In this document: one piece after another, positions 1 through 6,603 of the stretch | How the letters are laid out: each line of letters starts with the position of its first letter | Numbering within the stretch: position 1 is the stretch's first letter | Origin: Abiotrophia sp. HMSC24B09 | GTDB lineage: Bacteria > Bacillota > Bacilli > Lactobacillales > Aerococcaceae | Assembly: GCF_001815865.1 (NCBI RefSeq) | Contig: NZ_KV822201.1 | Coordinates: 34,365-57,728 of the forward strand | Length of the DNA stretch: 23,364 bases | Direction of reading: 5' to 3' | The notes under the pieces: model-generated | The model's input: the letters and a program-made list of their open reading frames with translations, nothing else | The model's database searches: none | What the model was told of the DNA's origin: nothing | Translations under genes and position numbers: made by a program

Positions 1-26
1 TGGTCCACTTTAAAGAGTGGACCACT
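1..26. repeat. Palindromic repeat, left end cut by window edge
   Basis: The arms TGGTCCACT (1-9) and AGTGGACCACT (16-26) form a hairpin around a 6-nt loop. The left arm is truncated by the start of the window. The same palindrome recurs at 8617-8811 and 19213-19330, so this is a member of an interspersed family. Nothing shows what it does. Confidence 0.8.
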
Positions 27-70
27 AGCTCAGACAATACCGTCCCCTTAAAAATGCGCAAAAAAAGCCA

Positions 71-123
71 GGTAATCTCTGGTACAATGTAGTTGTCCGA
101 AAACATTGAAAGAGGAGATTACC
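71..123 (+). promoter_or_regulatory. Hairpin that would sequester a ribosome binding site
   Basis: GGTAATCTC near 71 is complementary to the segment ending GAGATTACC at 123, and ACAATGT (84-90) pairs imperfectly with ACATTG (104-109). The 3' arm contains the AGAGGAG ribosome binding site of the short ORF at 124. An extended -10 (TGG then TACAAT, 83-88) lies inside the structure, so a transcript started there would lack the 5' arm. Only read-through RNA from outside could fold it. Insertion sequences such as IS10 and IS50 use this arrangement to silence transposase in read-through RNA. Its presence here is inferred from sequence only. Confidence 0.4.
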
Positions 124-183
124 ATGACTTACTATAATTTTAACCTAAATCTGGGAGAATTAACAGGGGGAATTTCTAAGTAG
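124..183 (+). pseudogene. 19-codon ORF, possible N-terminal remnant of an IS transposase
   Basis: An ATG with a good ribosome binding site (AGAGGAG, about 7 nt upstream) opens a 19-codon frame reading MTYYNFNLNLGELTGGISK, then TAG. The strong initiation signal on such a short frame, the RBS-masking hairpin and the position at the edge of an accessory region suggest the 5' end of a transposase gene that has lost the rest. I do not firmly recognise the family; an IS256-like start is a guess. It could instead be a genuine small peptide. No continuation of the frame is visible downstream. Confidence 0.3.
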
Positions 184-242
184 TAAGAGAAAATCACCTT
201 TGAAGAAAGCAAGAAGGCTCTCTTTTTCCCCGAGAAAGAGAT

Positions 243-272
243 TTGACTTCACCTAAACATGTACAGTATAAT
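243..272 (+). promoter_or_regulatory. Promoter of the antisense antitoxin RNA
   Basis: TTGACT at 243-248 and a perfect TATAAT at 267-272 are separated by 18 bp, predicting a start near 279. It is one of the best sigma-A promoters in the window. It drives no evident protein gene, only the short RNA that ends at the terminator shared with the toxin. Confidence 0.75.
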
Positions 273-278
273 AAACAT

Positions 279-391
279 AGAAGGAGTCGAGTTAGGCCTC
301 GACTCCTATGTAGAGCCGTATAAGACGGTGATGCGAAGATGACAAAAAATAGCCGTCCCGCGTGTCAAAGTGGGGACGGCTATTTTTTGTC
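279..391 (+). ncRNA. Predicted antisense antitoxin RNA (RatA-like, type I TA)
   Basis: A transcript of about 110 nt is predicted from the promoter at 243-272. It begins with a hairpin (GGAGTCGAG / CTCGACTCC, about 283-306) and ends in the terminator at 341-391. No plausible protein is encoded. It converges on the toxin gene and is complementary to the last toxin codons and the 3' untranslated end. This is the geometry of txpA/ratA in Bacillus subtilis, where the antisense RNA pairs with the toxin mRNA 3' region and leads to its decay. The RNA itself and its ends are inferred. Confidence 0.6.
341..391. terminator. Bidirectional terminator shared by toxin mRNA and antisense RNA
   Basis: A perfect 19-bp stem pairs 341-359 with 373-391 around a 13-nt loop. 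It has an A-run at its start and a T-run at its end, so it can terminate RNA from either strand. The toxin stop codon (complement of 380-382) lies within the stem, so both RNAs necessarily overlap here. Confidence 0.85.
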
Positions 392-526
392 GTGTTTATT
401 GAAGAGTTTGTGGCAGAGCCCAATCAAGGCAATGACAAAAGTGCCAAATTCCAAGATAAGCCTTACCACAGCTTCAGCTGACAAATTCAGTGTCCTCCTT
501 CCCTCTAGATTTTGATGGATGCACAT
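380..526 (-). CDS. Putative holin-like toxin (TxpA/Hol_Tox type)
   Basis: This is a small hydrophobic peptide of the type I toxin class, expected to insert in the cytoplasmic membrane and depolarise or damage it when over-expressed. The core is one transmembrane helix (VVRLILEFGTFVIALIGL) followed by a Cys-His and a short charged tail ending HDKK, the usual layout of the family. Two in-frame starts are credible. ATG at 526 (48 aa) follows GGAGG with 9 nt spacing; TTG at 484 (34 aa) follows AAGGAGG and gives the typical family length. The final codons run into the shared terminator stem. The convergent antisense RNA at 279-391 is the expected antitoxin. The fold and motif match is good; activity is untested. 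Confidence 0.75.
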   Translation of the reverse strand: MCIHQNLEGRRTLNLSAEAVVRLILEFGTFVIALIGLCHKLFNKHDKK

Positions 527-584
527 AGGGCACCACCTCCTCCTGAGTGGGAGTCACCACCGTCTTCACTTCTCTACAATCTCT

Positions 585-590
585 ATTATA
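585..590 (-). promoter_or_regulatory. -10 element of the toxin mRNA promoter
   Basis: On the minus strand a perfect TATAAT lies at 590-585. No good -35 is visible about 17 bp upstream. The predicted start is near 578, giving the toxin mRNA a leader of about 50 nt before the ATG and about 95 nt before the alternative TTG. The leader is rich in GGAGG-like runs that may fold and limit translation. Confidence 0.5.
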
Positions 591-621
591 CGCCTATTGG
601 AGGGAATATGGAAGAACAAAA

Positions 622-637
622 GCGAACTGAAGTTCGC
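622..637 (-). terminator. Second terminator of the restriction-modification operon
   Basis: On the minus strand GCGAACT and AGTTCGC form a tight hairpin with a 2-nt loop followed by TTTTGTT. It lies just beyond the 650-677 hairpin and separates the restriction operon from the toxin promoter. Confidence 0.5.
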
Positions 638-649
638 ATTTTGTCATGA

Positions 650-677
650 AGAGAGCCCACCAATTGGCGGGCTCTCT
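650..677 (-). terminator. Hairpin terminator downstream of the restriction gene
   Basis: AGAGAGCCC (650-658) pairs with GGGCTCTCT (669-677) around the inner palindrome CCAATTGG. It sits 15 bp past the stop codon of the large restriction gene. The T-tract on the minus strand is weak, so termination may rely on this hairpin together with the one at 622-637. Confidence 0.6.
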
Positions 678-692
678 GAGTGTATATAAAGT

Positions 693-3600
693 TCAATCCA
701 TCGCTTGGACTTTTTCTTCAATGAAAGCAATCTCTGACTCACTCAACCCATACTTTTTATAGAGTTGTTGATCAATATCATCAATAGGTTGTGACCAATC
801 GATATCAGAATTAGTTGTAAAATCTTGAAGCGGTACCTTCATCCATTTTTCTCGGGTATTTGCTTGAGTGATTTTAAGAATACCTAATAGCGCCCTTGAA
901 AATTTCGTTTTAACATACTTTAATGCCGCTTCTGCCTCTAAATAGGTATCAAAAGATCCTATGGATAAGAAGGTCTCTGTTGCTCCAAGGAGCGGTTTTC
1001 CTATTAGAGGAGTAGATATGACTTCTCCCAGCGCCCCACTTCCATTCGCTTGAGGGATAATTACTTTATACTTATAGAAGCTCCGCGGAGGATTGATATA
1101 CCTCTTATCAATCCAGAAATAGACCCTCTTAAGATTCAGTAAACCAAGAAACTCTACATAGTCTCTTCCATCGTTCGGTTTCTCTTCAAAAAACACAATA
1201 TCTTTCAAAATTTTAAAAGCACTTGAACCTATATCGAACTTATGTCCTTTTGATTGAATTTGCTCAATGCTAGGATAATCATCTAGAGCCTTTTGAGATA
1301 GCTTATATACACCCCGACCGCTAATTATAGTGTCTAGTGTGGGTTCTCTTCGCGCTATAACTTTATGTAGAATGCTATTTAATTCCTCAAAAGTTGTAAA
1401 AGTATCTATCGGATCAAAGCAGCGTGTTAAATCTCTGTAAGTTACAACTACTCCGCCTTTAATATCTGTATTAGAGAATACTTTTGAGCTATCGATCTCA
1501 AAATGCAATACGCTTAGATGCTTATCATCTAGCATTTTTCTATTCCAATTTTTTGGCGTGCCACCTGCATTAAATAAAAATCTTCCTGGGGTAATTAAGG
1601 CAACCTTATCAGCGACCGCGTATGAAAGTTCCATAAAAAGATGATAAATAGGTGGTGCAAAAGTAGTATTATCACCAAGTGTTGAATCCTGATACGGCGG
1701 ATTCCCCACCACAACATCAAATTTCACGTGACCAAACGCCTCCTCTACTTTTTCTTTACCCTTGTCTATATCCTGCTTTAGGGCGTCCGTTAGCCCCGGA
1801 ATATAAACCACATTCGTCTTATAAGCTCTGTATCCTGCTAGGGTCCGCTCCGTAATGGTTTTGGCCATTGGAGTTTGAGCAATGACATAGATATTTTTCA
1901 TTAGAATCGACTGATAGACTTGTCTATCAATAAATCGCTTGTCTTCATTCGCTAACATGGCCTGATAGTATAAGCTCATCGCAGCATGCAAAGGATATAG
2001 GCCCGTCTTGGAGTTAATATCAATAATCTTAGTTTCTGGGTGATAGATTTCCTTAGTCACTTCACGCTCTACCCAATGTAGGTTAGGTCTTCCGCCATCC
2101 GTCATCGCATGGAAATCATCATCGTAGAAGTTCAAGCCACCTATTCCCTTGGCAATTTGCATGTTGACAACACGCCATGGGGTGAGGACTGTTTCCTTGT
2201 CAGGGTTCTTGAAACTACCAAATAATTCAGCAATCCGCTCTGCACGCTCAATAAAGTCCAGCTCGTCTAGCTCTTTGGCGCGGTGTCGAATAATTCGGCC
2301 TGCTTCCACGAAAACTTCCGCATCATAGAATTGTGCGATGTCATGGAACAGCTCCTTAGTAAAGCCCTTAGGCATAAACTCCTTCCAAGACTTATCATCC
2401 ACCTGCTTGACGAATTCCTCAATCGAGATATCCTCTTGAATATCGACATCCATCCCATAGATCATGAGAGGGATCTTAGTTGATACCCCTCGCAGGATTG
2501 AAATCATGGTCTTGCGCTGTTGCTTAGCCTTCTTAATTTTCTCAATTGCTTCTTGCTCTTCTGGGGTGCGGTCTCGTTTTTTCTTTTTCTTGCCCTTCTC
2601 ACCCTTCTCGTATTCTTCATCGGTCAAACCATTGTCATTCACCGTAATCGTTTTAGGTGTTTTCTGTTTGCTCGTTTTACCGACAATCGCGTTCAAGTCT
2701 TGGAACAACTTAGCATCGCCCTCTGTTAAGGTTAGAAGCTTATCATTATAGAGACTGTCGTCTTCAAATCCAGATCGTACAGCTTTTTCCGCATATACCT
2801 TCTTCAATTGAGTTAACATACGATCGACATCATAAGTCTTCATGCCATTGTCTGCTTGACCAAGAATTGGCAAGAAGTTCAAAAGGTGAGACATGGCTTT
2901 CTTCTGCTGATGAGTATTTTTCTTACCCACACCAGAATTAATCTGCGCACTCTCAGCCATCACAGTCAGCGCTCGATCTGGCGCAAAATCAAAGATATAA
3001 CAATGCTTCTTCATCCCTAATTTTTCATGAGCAAATGGCGTCTGAGCACGAAAAGCAGCCTGTAAATAATTCATTGCTGAGTTAGTATTGGATAAAAATA
3101 TAACGGCTGTCCATTCGGGAATATTGACGCCAGTCGTTAACTTACGAACCGTTAGGGTAATGGTTTTTGTCTGCGAAGGGTCGTCTGTTATCGCCTTACG
3201 CACTTTTTCCAGGTCCGCCTCATTGGCAACGCCATCGTCACTATCCCGCTCGCTTCCACGAACTACATTAACAATTTGGTACTCCTTACCAAAAATTGGA
3301 TGCTCCTTCAGCAAATTTTCTAAGGCATTGGCCTCCTTAACACCTGGCAATAACCAGAGTGTGTGCCGTAACTCCTCTCGGTAGGCCTTAGTTGAGAAAG
3401 GATAGTTCGTTCGACTATCAGGATTGGTAATATTATCAAGAAAGGCTCGAACCTCTTGCTTATGCACTAGACAACCTGAATCATCTGTACGGAAGAACTC
3501 TCTGAAATTAAAAGATTTCCGTTCGTCTAAAAATTTCTTGTTCTTCATCTCGAAGGTATACATAGATACCTTCGGCAACTTCTCATAGGGGTTTGGTTCA

Positions 3601-5063
3601 TTTGGTTTCTCGAGCGCCCACTTAAGCTTAGCCGTCTGTTCCATGGTATAGTCCCAGGTATAAACTTGATCTTCTTCAAATTTATCCAAGAGGTTAAAGG
3701 GGGTACCAGATAGCTCTAGAACTTTGGTTTTATCTTTGACTAGCTGTTCCATTACAAGCTCACTTAGCTGAGTCTGAGTACCTTCATGGGCTTCATCAAT
3801 CAGAATGAGATCCCAGTCTACCTCAGCAAACTGGCTCAAGTTCGTTTGCGCATTATTATGACGTAAGAGTTGAATGGAAGCAAAATAAACAAAAGGCTTG
3901 TTTCCCTTTTTGAGTGATTCAAGCGAGGCGCCTTGGGTCACTGAACCATATTCATAACCTTCTTGGTTCATCATCATTTTCTTAAAGTCCTCGAACCAAG
4001 AATCTGATACAACGGGACGATGCGTCATAATCAGTACTTTTTGGAAGCCCTCTTCTTTGACCAACTGAAGAGCCGTTAACGTCTTGCCAAAGCGCATTTT
4101 AGCATTCCAGAGCATTGTATTCTTAGTCTTGAAGGCCTGACGCGTCTTCGCTACTGCTTCTTCTTGTTCTGGACGTAAAACAACAGCCGTCTTCTCTTCT
4201 ACCGACTCATTGATATATTCACGACCATCTTTTACAGCTTGAATAGCTGATTTAGCTGTCTCCAAATCCGTATCAAACCACTCATTGCCTTCTAGCAATT
4301 CCGCATGCTTAATTCCAGAACGTCTCAATACATTATGGACATCATAATCATGAAACCAGGTCTTGTCTGATTTGCGATAGGCTAGTTCAACCCATCCCAA
4401 CATAAAAGGCAGACCTGAGGTCTTCATGTATTGTTTGATACGTCTAGGGGCTAACTTCCGTAAGAAACTGCTATTTGGACTCCAGTCTCCCTCGATTTCA
4501 TCTTCTGGAACGGTTCCTTCGCCAACTTTGTAAGTCCCGTCAAAAGCAGGGAATTGGCCGCTTGCATTATCAACAGTCTGAACATAGATAAATTTCCGCT
4601 CAGCCGTTTTGTAGAGGGCTTGAGCTTTAGGTTCTAAAAATTCATCGAATAAGTTAGCTTGAATTTCATCGTCGATATAGTTAATAACAAACCAGACTAA
4701 GATATAGAACATATGCTCTAAGGCTCTAAGCGCATTCTCTTGCGTTGCGTCAGAGGGGTTCAGAACGTGGGCAGAATTATTGCCTTTCCCTTTAATCTCG
4801 TATAAATAATCCACAACATGTTTATCATTAATCGAGTACTTAATTTTCCGAAGAATCTCATTGAAATTATCCCGCTCACCCAATTCAATATAGGCACGAT
4901 CAGCAAATAACTTGGCTGTATTTTCCGCGACTTTACGGACTTTGGTCAAGGTCCCTTCATAGTCTTTCTGAGCGTAGTTCTCTTCCGCCATATTAATAGT
5001 CGCATACAATTCTGCTGTATCTAAATCGACACTTAGAAAATCAAAATTTGAAACCACACTCAT
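693..5063 (-). CDS. Single-chain restriction-modification enzyme: GIY-YIG-like / SF2 helicase / Eco57I-type methylase
   Basis: This 1456-aa protein resembles type ISP enzymes such as LlaBIII in layout. Residues about 15-130 look like the DUF4145-type helical domain found on HsdR proteins. Residues about 157-280 read like a T5orf172/GIY-YIG fold (FIYVQTVDN, YKVGEG at 178-183, conserved Arg and His, NEWF at 260-263), a candidate nuclease. An SF2 translocase follows: Walker A MRFGKT (323-328), DEAH (423-426), SGTP (452-455), TTGVNIP (643-649) and QAAFRAQ. A Lys-rich linker lies at about 820-832. The methylase part has a degenerate motif I (DINSKTGLYPL, 1015-1025) and catalytic NPPY (1121-1124), then a TaqI-like recognition domain. 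ATG follows GGGGG and begins 2 nt after the upstream methylase stop, so translation is coupled. Domain calls for helicase and NPPY are firm; the nuclease call is moderate. Confidence 0.85.
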   Translation of the reverse strand: MSVVSNFDFLSVDLDTAELYATINMAEENYAQKDYEGTLTKVRKVAENTAKLFADRAYIELGERDNFNEILRKIKYSINDKHVVDYLYEIKGKGNNSAHVLNPSDATQENALRALEHMFYILVWFVINYIDDEIQANLFDEFLEPKAQALYKTAERKFIYVQTVDNASGQFPAFDGTYKVGEGTVPEDEIEGDWSPNSSFLRKLAPRRIKQYMKTSGLPFMLGWVELAYRKSDKTWFHDYDVHNVLRRSGIKHAELLEGNEWFDTDLETAKSAIQAVKDGREYINESVEEKTAVVLRPEQEEAVAKTRQAFKTKNTMLWNAKMRFGKTLTALQLVKEEGFQKVLIMTHRPVVSDSWFEDFKKMMMNQEGYEYGSVTQGASLESLKKGNKPFVYFASIQLLRHNNAQTNLSQFAEVDWDLILIDEAHEGTQTQLSELVMEQLVKDKTKVLELSGTPFNLLDKFEEDQVYTWDYTMEQTAKLKWALEKPNEPNPYEKLPKVSMYTFEMKNKKFLDERKSFNFREFFRTDDSGCLVHKQEVRAFLDNITNPDSRTNYPFSTKAYREELRHTLWLLPGVKEANALENLLKEHPIFGKEYQIVNVVRGSERDSDDGVANEADLEKVRKAITDDPSQTKTITLTVRKLTTGVNIPEWTAVIFLSNTNSAMNYLQAAFRAQTPFAHEKLGMKKHCYIFDFAPDRALTVMAESAQINSGVGKKNTHQQKKAMSHLLNFLPILGQADNGMKTYDVDRMLTQLKKVYAEKAVRSGFEDDSLYNDKLLTLTEGDAKLFQDLNAIVGKTSKQKTPKTITVNDNGLTDEEYEKGEKGKKKKKRDRTPEEQEAIEKIKKAKQQRKTMISILRGVSTKIPLMIYGMDVDIQEDISIEEFVKQVDDKSWKEFMPKGFTKELFHDIAQFYDAEVFVEAGRIIRHRAKELDELDFIERAERIAELFGSFKNPDKETVLTPWRVVNMQIAKGIGGLNFYDDDFHAMTDGGRPNLHWVEREVTKEIYHPETKIIDINSKTGLYPLHAAMSLYYQAMLANEDKRFIDRQVYQSILMKNIYVIAQTPMAKTITERTLAGYRAYKTNVVYIPGLTDALKQDIDKGKEKVEEAFGHVKFDVVVGNPPYQDSTLGDNTTFAPPIYHLFMELSYAVADKVALITPGRFLFNAGGTPKNWNRKMLDDKHLSVLHFEIDSSKVFSNTDIKGGVVVTYRDLTRCFDPIDTFTTFEELNSILHKVIARREPTLDTIISGRGVYKLSQKALDDYPSIEQIQSKGHKFDIGSSAFKILKDIVFFEEKPNDGRDYVEFLGLLNLKRVYFWIDKRYINPPRSFYKYKVIIPQANGSGALGEVISTPLIGKPLLGATETFLSIGSFDTYLEAEAALKYVKTKFSRALLGILKITQANTREKWMKVPLQDFTTNSDIDWSQPIDDIDQQLYKKYGLSESEIAFIEEKVQAMD

Positions 5064-5065
5064 CC

Positions 5066-5752
5066 TTAATCCCCCAATAAGTATACTTTTTGTATTTCAA
5101 TTTCTGTTATGACTCTTTCAACTTCAGGCTCTCTAGAAGCCTCATCCTCCCATTCAAAGAGGCTAAGTTGTTCCATTACAAGTTTTTTCTCCTCTTCCAC
5201 TTCTTCACCGAATAATTCCGCAAAGGCAAATGGAATAGCTCGAACTTTGCTCGGATATCCCGGCACTTTCTGCCATTCAATCATTCGAATTGGCTCTTCA
5301 GTTATGGGGTGACGTTTGGTTAAGGTATTCCCTCTTACAATATTCTTGTGGATGATATAATTTGCCGATTTGTAGATGTTGGTCTGACTATTGAGTCGCT
5401 CACCAAAAGCCTCTTCATACCAATCGAGATAGTAATTAAACATCCTCGAGCGTGCTACATCAAGATTGTCTGCAAGATACTCGATGCCATAAATTGAGGC
5501 TATAGCTACTAACGCCTTGGTCTTCCAATTGCGTTTATCATACTGTTCTGTTACAGCCTTTAGCTTCCGTTCCAGAATCGCTAAGAGAAAGTTGCCATCT
5601 CCTGCTGCCGGCTCTAGAAAAGTAGCATAAATATTTTCACAGGCTTCTTTTATGCCTGGAGTATCTAGCATCTTCTTCACCATCCAAGCAGGAGTAAAGA
5701 CTTCCCCATGCTGCTGGACGCGTTTCTTACTTTTTATTAATCCCTCTGACAT
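5066..5752 (-). CDS. Small DNA methyltransferase subunit carrying the SAM-binding motifs
   Basis: A 228-aa protein that opens with the N6-adenine methylase motif X signature HGEVFTP (15-21). SAM-binding motif I (EPAAGDGNF, 47-55), motif II around IYGIEY (87-92) and a motif III-like GNTL follow. It ends without any NPPY/DPPY catalytic motif IV, which is found in the large downstream protein. The two may therefore complement each other as a split methylase, or this one may be a modified regulatory subunit. I chose ATG 5752 because GGGTGAG precedes it and MSEGLIKSKKRV fits the family start. An upstream GTG (5782) lies inside a recombination site and has no ribosome binding site. It is first in the operon and expressed from the promoter at 5855-5883. 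Confidence 0.75.
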   Translation of the reverse strand: MSEGLIKSKKRVQQHGEVFTPAWMVKKMLDTPGIKEACENIYATFLEPAAGDGNFLLAILERKLKAVTEQYDKRNWKTKALVAIASIYGIEYLADNLDVARSRMFNYYLDWYEEAFGERLNSQTNIYKSANYIIHKNIVRGNTLTKRHPITEEPIRMIEWQKVPGYPSKVRAIPFAFAELFGEEVEEEKKLVMEQLSLFEWEDEASREPEVERVITEIEIQKVYLLGD

Positions 5753-5776
5753 GCACTCACCCAGCTCCCATTCCCA

Positions 5777-5802
5777 GTCCACAAACCCGAGGTTTTTCGG
5801 AC
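5777..5802 (-). repeat. Left hix-like DNA inversion site (site A)
   Basis: On the + strand the half-sites GTCCACAAACCC and GGTTTTTCGGAC flank a GA core, 26 bp in all. The inner half-site (GGTTTTTCGGAC) is the exact reverse complement of the left half of site B. Seventeen base pairs (5787-5803) match site B perfectly in inverted orientation. The 12-2-12 layout with AAACC / GGTTT next to the core is that of hix/gix sites cut by serine DNA invertases. It lies 25 bp upstream of the methylase ATG. Confidence 0.75.
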
Positions 5803-5821
5803 TCTTTTTTTATCATTTAAT

Positions 5822-5843
5822 GAAGGCGGTTTTAGGCGCCTTC
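5822..5843 (-). promoter_or_regulatory. Hairpin in the leader of the invertible promoter
   Basis: GAAGGCG (5822-5828) pairs with CGCCTTC (5837-5843) around an 8-nt loop. It lies just downstream of the predicted start site of the outward promoter and lacks a T-run on the minus strand. It is more likely a 5' stabilising or regulatory hairpin than a terminator. It moves with the invertible segment. Confidence 0.4.
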
Positions 5844-5854
5844 TCACAAGACTT

Positions 5855-5883
5855 ATTATACCATTTTTTGGACTTTCTGCTAG
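5855..5883 (-). promoter_or_regulatory. Outward-facing extended -10 promoter inside the invertible segment
   Basis: On the minus strand a perfect TATAAT (5860-5855) is preceded by TGG (5863-5861), an extended -10. A weak -35 (CTAGCA, 5883-5878) lies 17 bp upstream and overlaps the recombinase stop codon. Transcription would start near 5848 and leave the segment through site A into the methylase and restriction genes. After inversion it would leave through the right-hand site into the GIY-YIG helicase gene. Confidence 0.65.
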
Positions 5884-6482
5884 AGGTTAAGATTGCCTTT
5901 TTTTAGTTGCTTTAGGTAGTAGTAAAACTTGGATTTTTTAACCTGGGTCAGTTGAAGAATTTCTTGGATTGACAATTGATTTTGCAGCCGATTTAGATAC
6001 AGCTCTAGTGCCCTTTCAATTCGGTCATAGTGTTCTCGTGGTCGGCCTAACTTAATACCATTCAGTCTTGCTTTCTCAATTCCTGCCCCTGTTCGTTCGA
6101 TAATCAAGTCACGTTCGAACTGAGCAAATGCCCCTAATATGTTGAACATCAGCAAGCTTAAGGGACTTGGCTTTTCGTGAGCTTCGAAGATCAAATTGTC
6201 TTGTAAAAACCTCACTTGAACCCCTTTACTGTTGAGGGTAGTCACAATTTGATTAAGGTCAATAATGCTACGTGCTAGTCGGTCAATTTTGGTAACCACC
6301 ACCTCATCTCCGCGCTGCGCTATCTCCAAAAGATTCTGCAAAGCTTCCCGATTCTCAGTTGTAGTGCCACTTGTCTTGTCGACGAATATTTGGCAGACGC
6401 CGTAGTGACGCAGTTCTTCATATTGAATATCCGTCTTCTGCTGAGCAGTCGATACCCGTACATAGCCATATTTCTTTGTCAT
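5880..6482 (-). CDS. Serine recombinase, likely DNA invertase
   Basis: A 200-aa small serine recombinase of the resolvase/invertase family, which cuts both strands at a 2-bp core through a 5'-phosphoserine link. The catalytic domain opens YGYVRVST with nucleophile Ser11. The active-site arginines lie in TKIDRLARS (Arg68, Arg71) and there is a conserved FERDLIIER segment (122-130). The long E-helix follows, then GRPRE and a C-terminal helix-turn-helix (about 148-195). ATG 6482 follows AAGGAG with 8 nt spacing. Resolvase and invertase cannot be told apart by length. The inverted hix-like sites on both sides favour an invertase acting on its own segment. No convincing promoter of its own is seen between 6483 and 6550. 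Confidence 0.9.
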   Translation of the reverse strand: MTKKYGYVRVSTAQQKTDIQYEELRHYGVCQIFVDKTSGTTTENREALQNLLEIAQRGDEVVVTKIDRLARSIIDLNQIVTTLNSKGVQVRFLQDNLIFEAHEKPSPLSLLMFNILGAFAQFERDLIIERTGAGIEKARLNGIKLGRPREHYDRIERALELYLNRLQNQLSIQEILQLTQVKKSKFYYYLKQLKKGNLNL

Positions 6483-6550
6483 TTTTCATACTCCTTTTTG
6501 CACTCATCTAGTTAGTAGTGCTGGGTTCACCATAGCATAGGTCACCTCTA

Positions 6551-6576
6551 GTCCGAAAAACCTCGGTTTCTCGGAC
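6551..6576 (+). repeat. Right hix-like DNA inversion site (site B)
   Basis: The half-sites GTCCGAAAAACC and GGTTTCTCGGAC flank a TC core and are reverse complements with one mismatch, making a 26-bp dyad. The consensus for enteric hix sites has the same 12-2-12 spacing and the same AAAACC / GGTTTT next to the core. The core reads TC on + here and GA on + at site A, so the two sites are in inverted orientation. It lies 27 bp upstream of the GIY-YIG helicase start codon. Confidence 0.75.
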
Positions 6577-6603
6577 CCCTAGCTTAGACAAGGCGGTGGC
6601 CTA

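Noticed and set aside
94..104. GTCCGAAAAC resembles the first half of the inversion sites
   Set aside because: There is no second half-site around a 2-bp core, so it is not a third recombination site on this evidence.
2464..3384. Long + strand frames over the restriction gene
   Set aside because: They are antisense shadows of a gene with clear helicase motifs and have no family-like motifs of their own.
5066..5782. GTG 5782 as start of the small methyltransferase
   Set aside because: It falls within inversion site A, has no ribosome binding site, and ATG 5752 has a better one and the family-like N terminus.
5786..5812. Site A plus the following T-run as an ordinary + strand terminator
   Set aside because: No + strand gene ends here. 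The exact 12-2-12 layout and inverted match to site B explain the sequence better, though it could also terminate antisense RNA.
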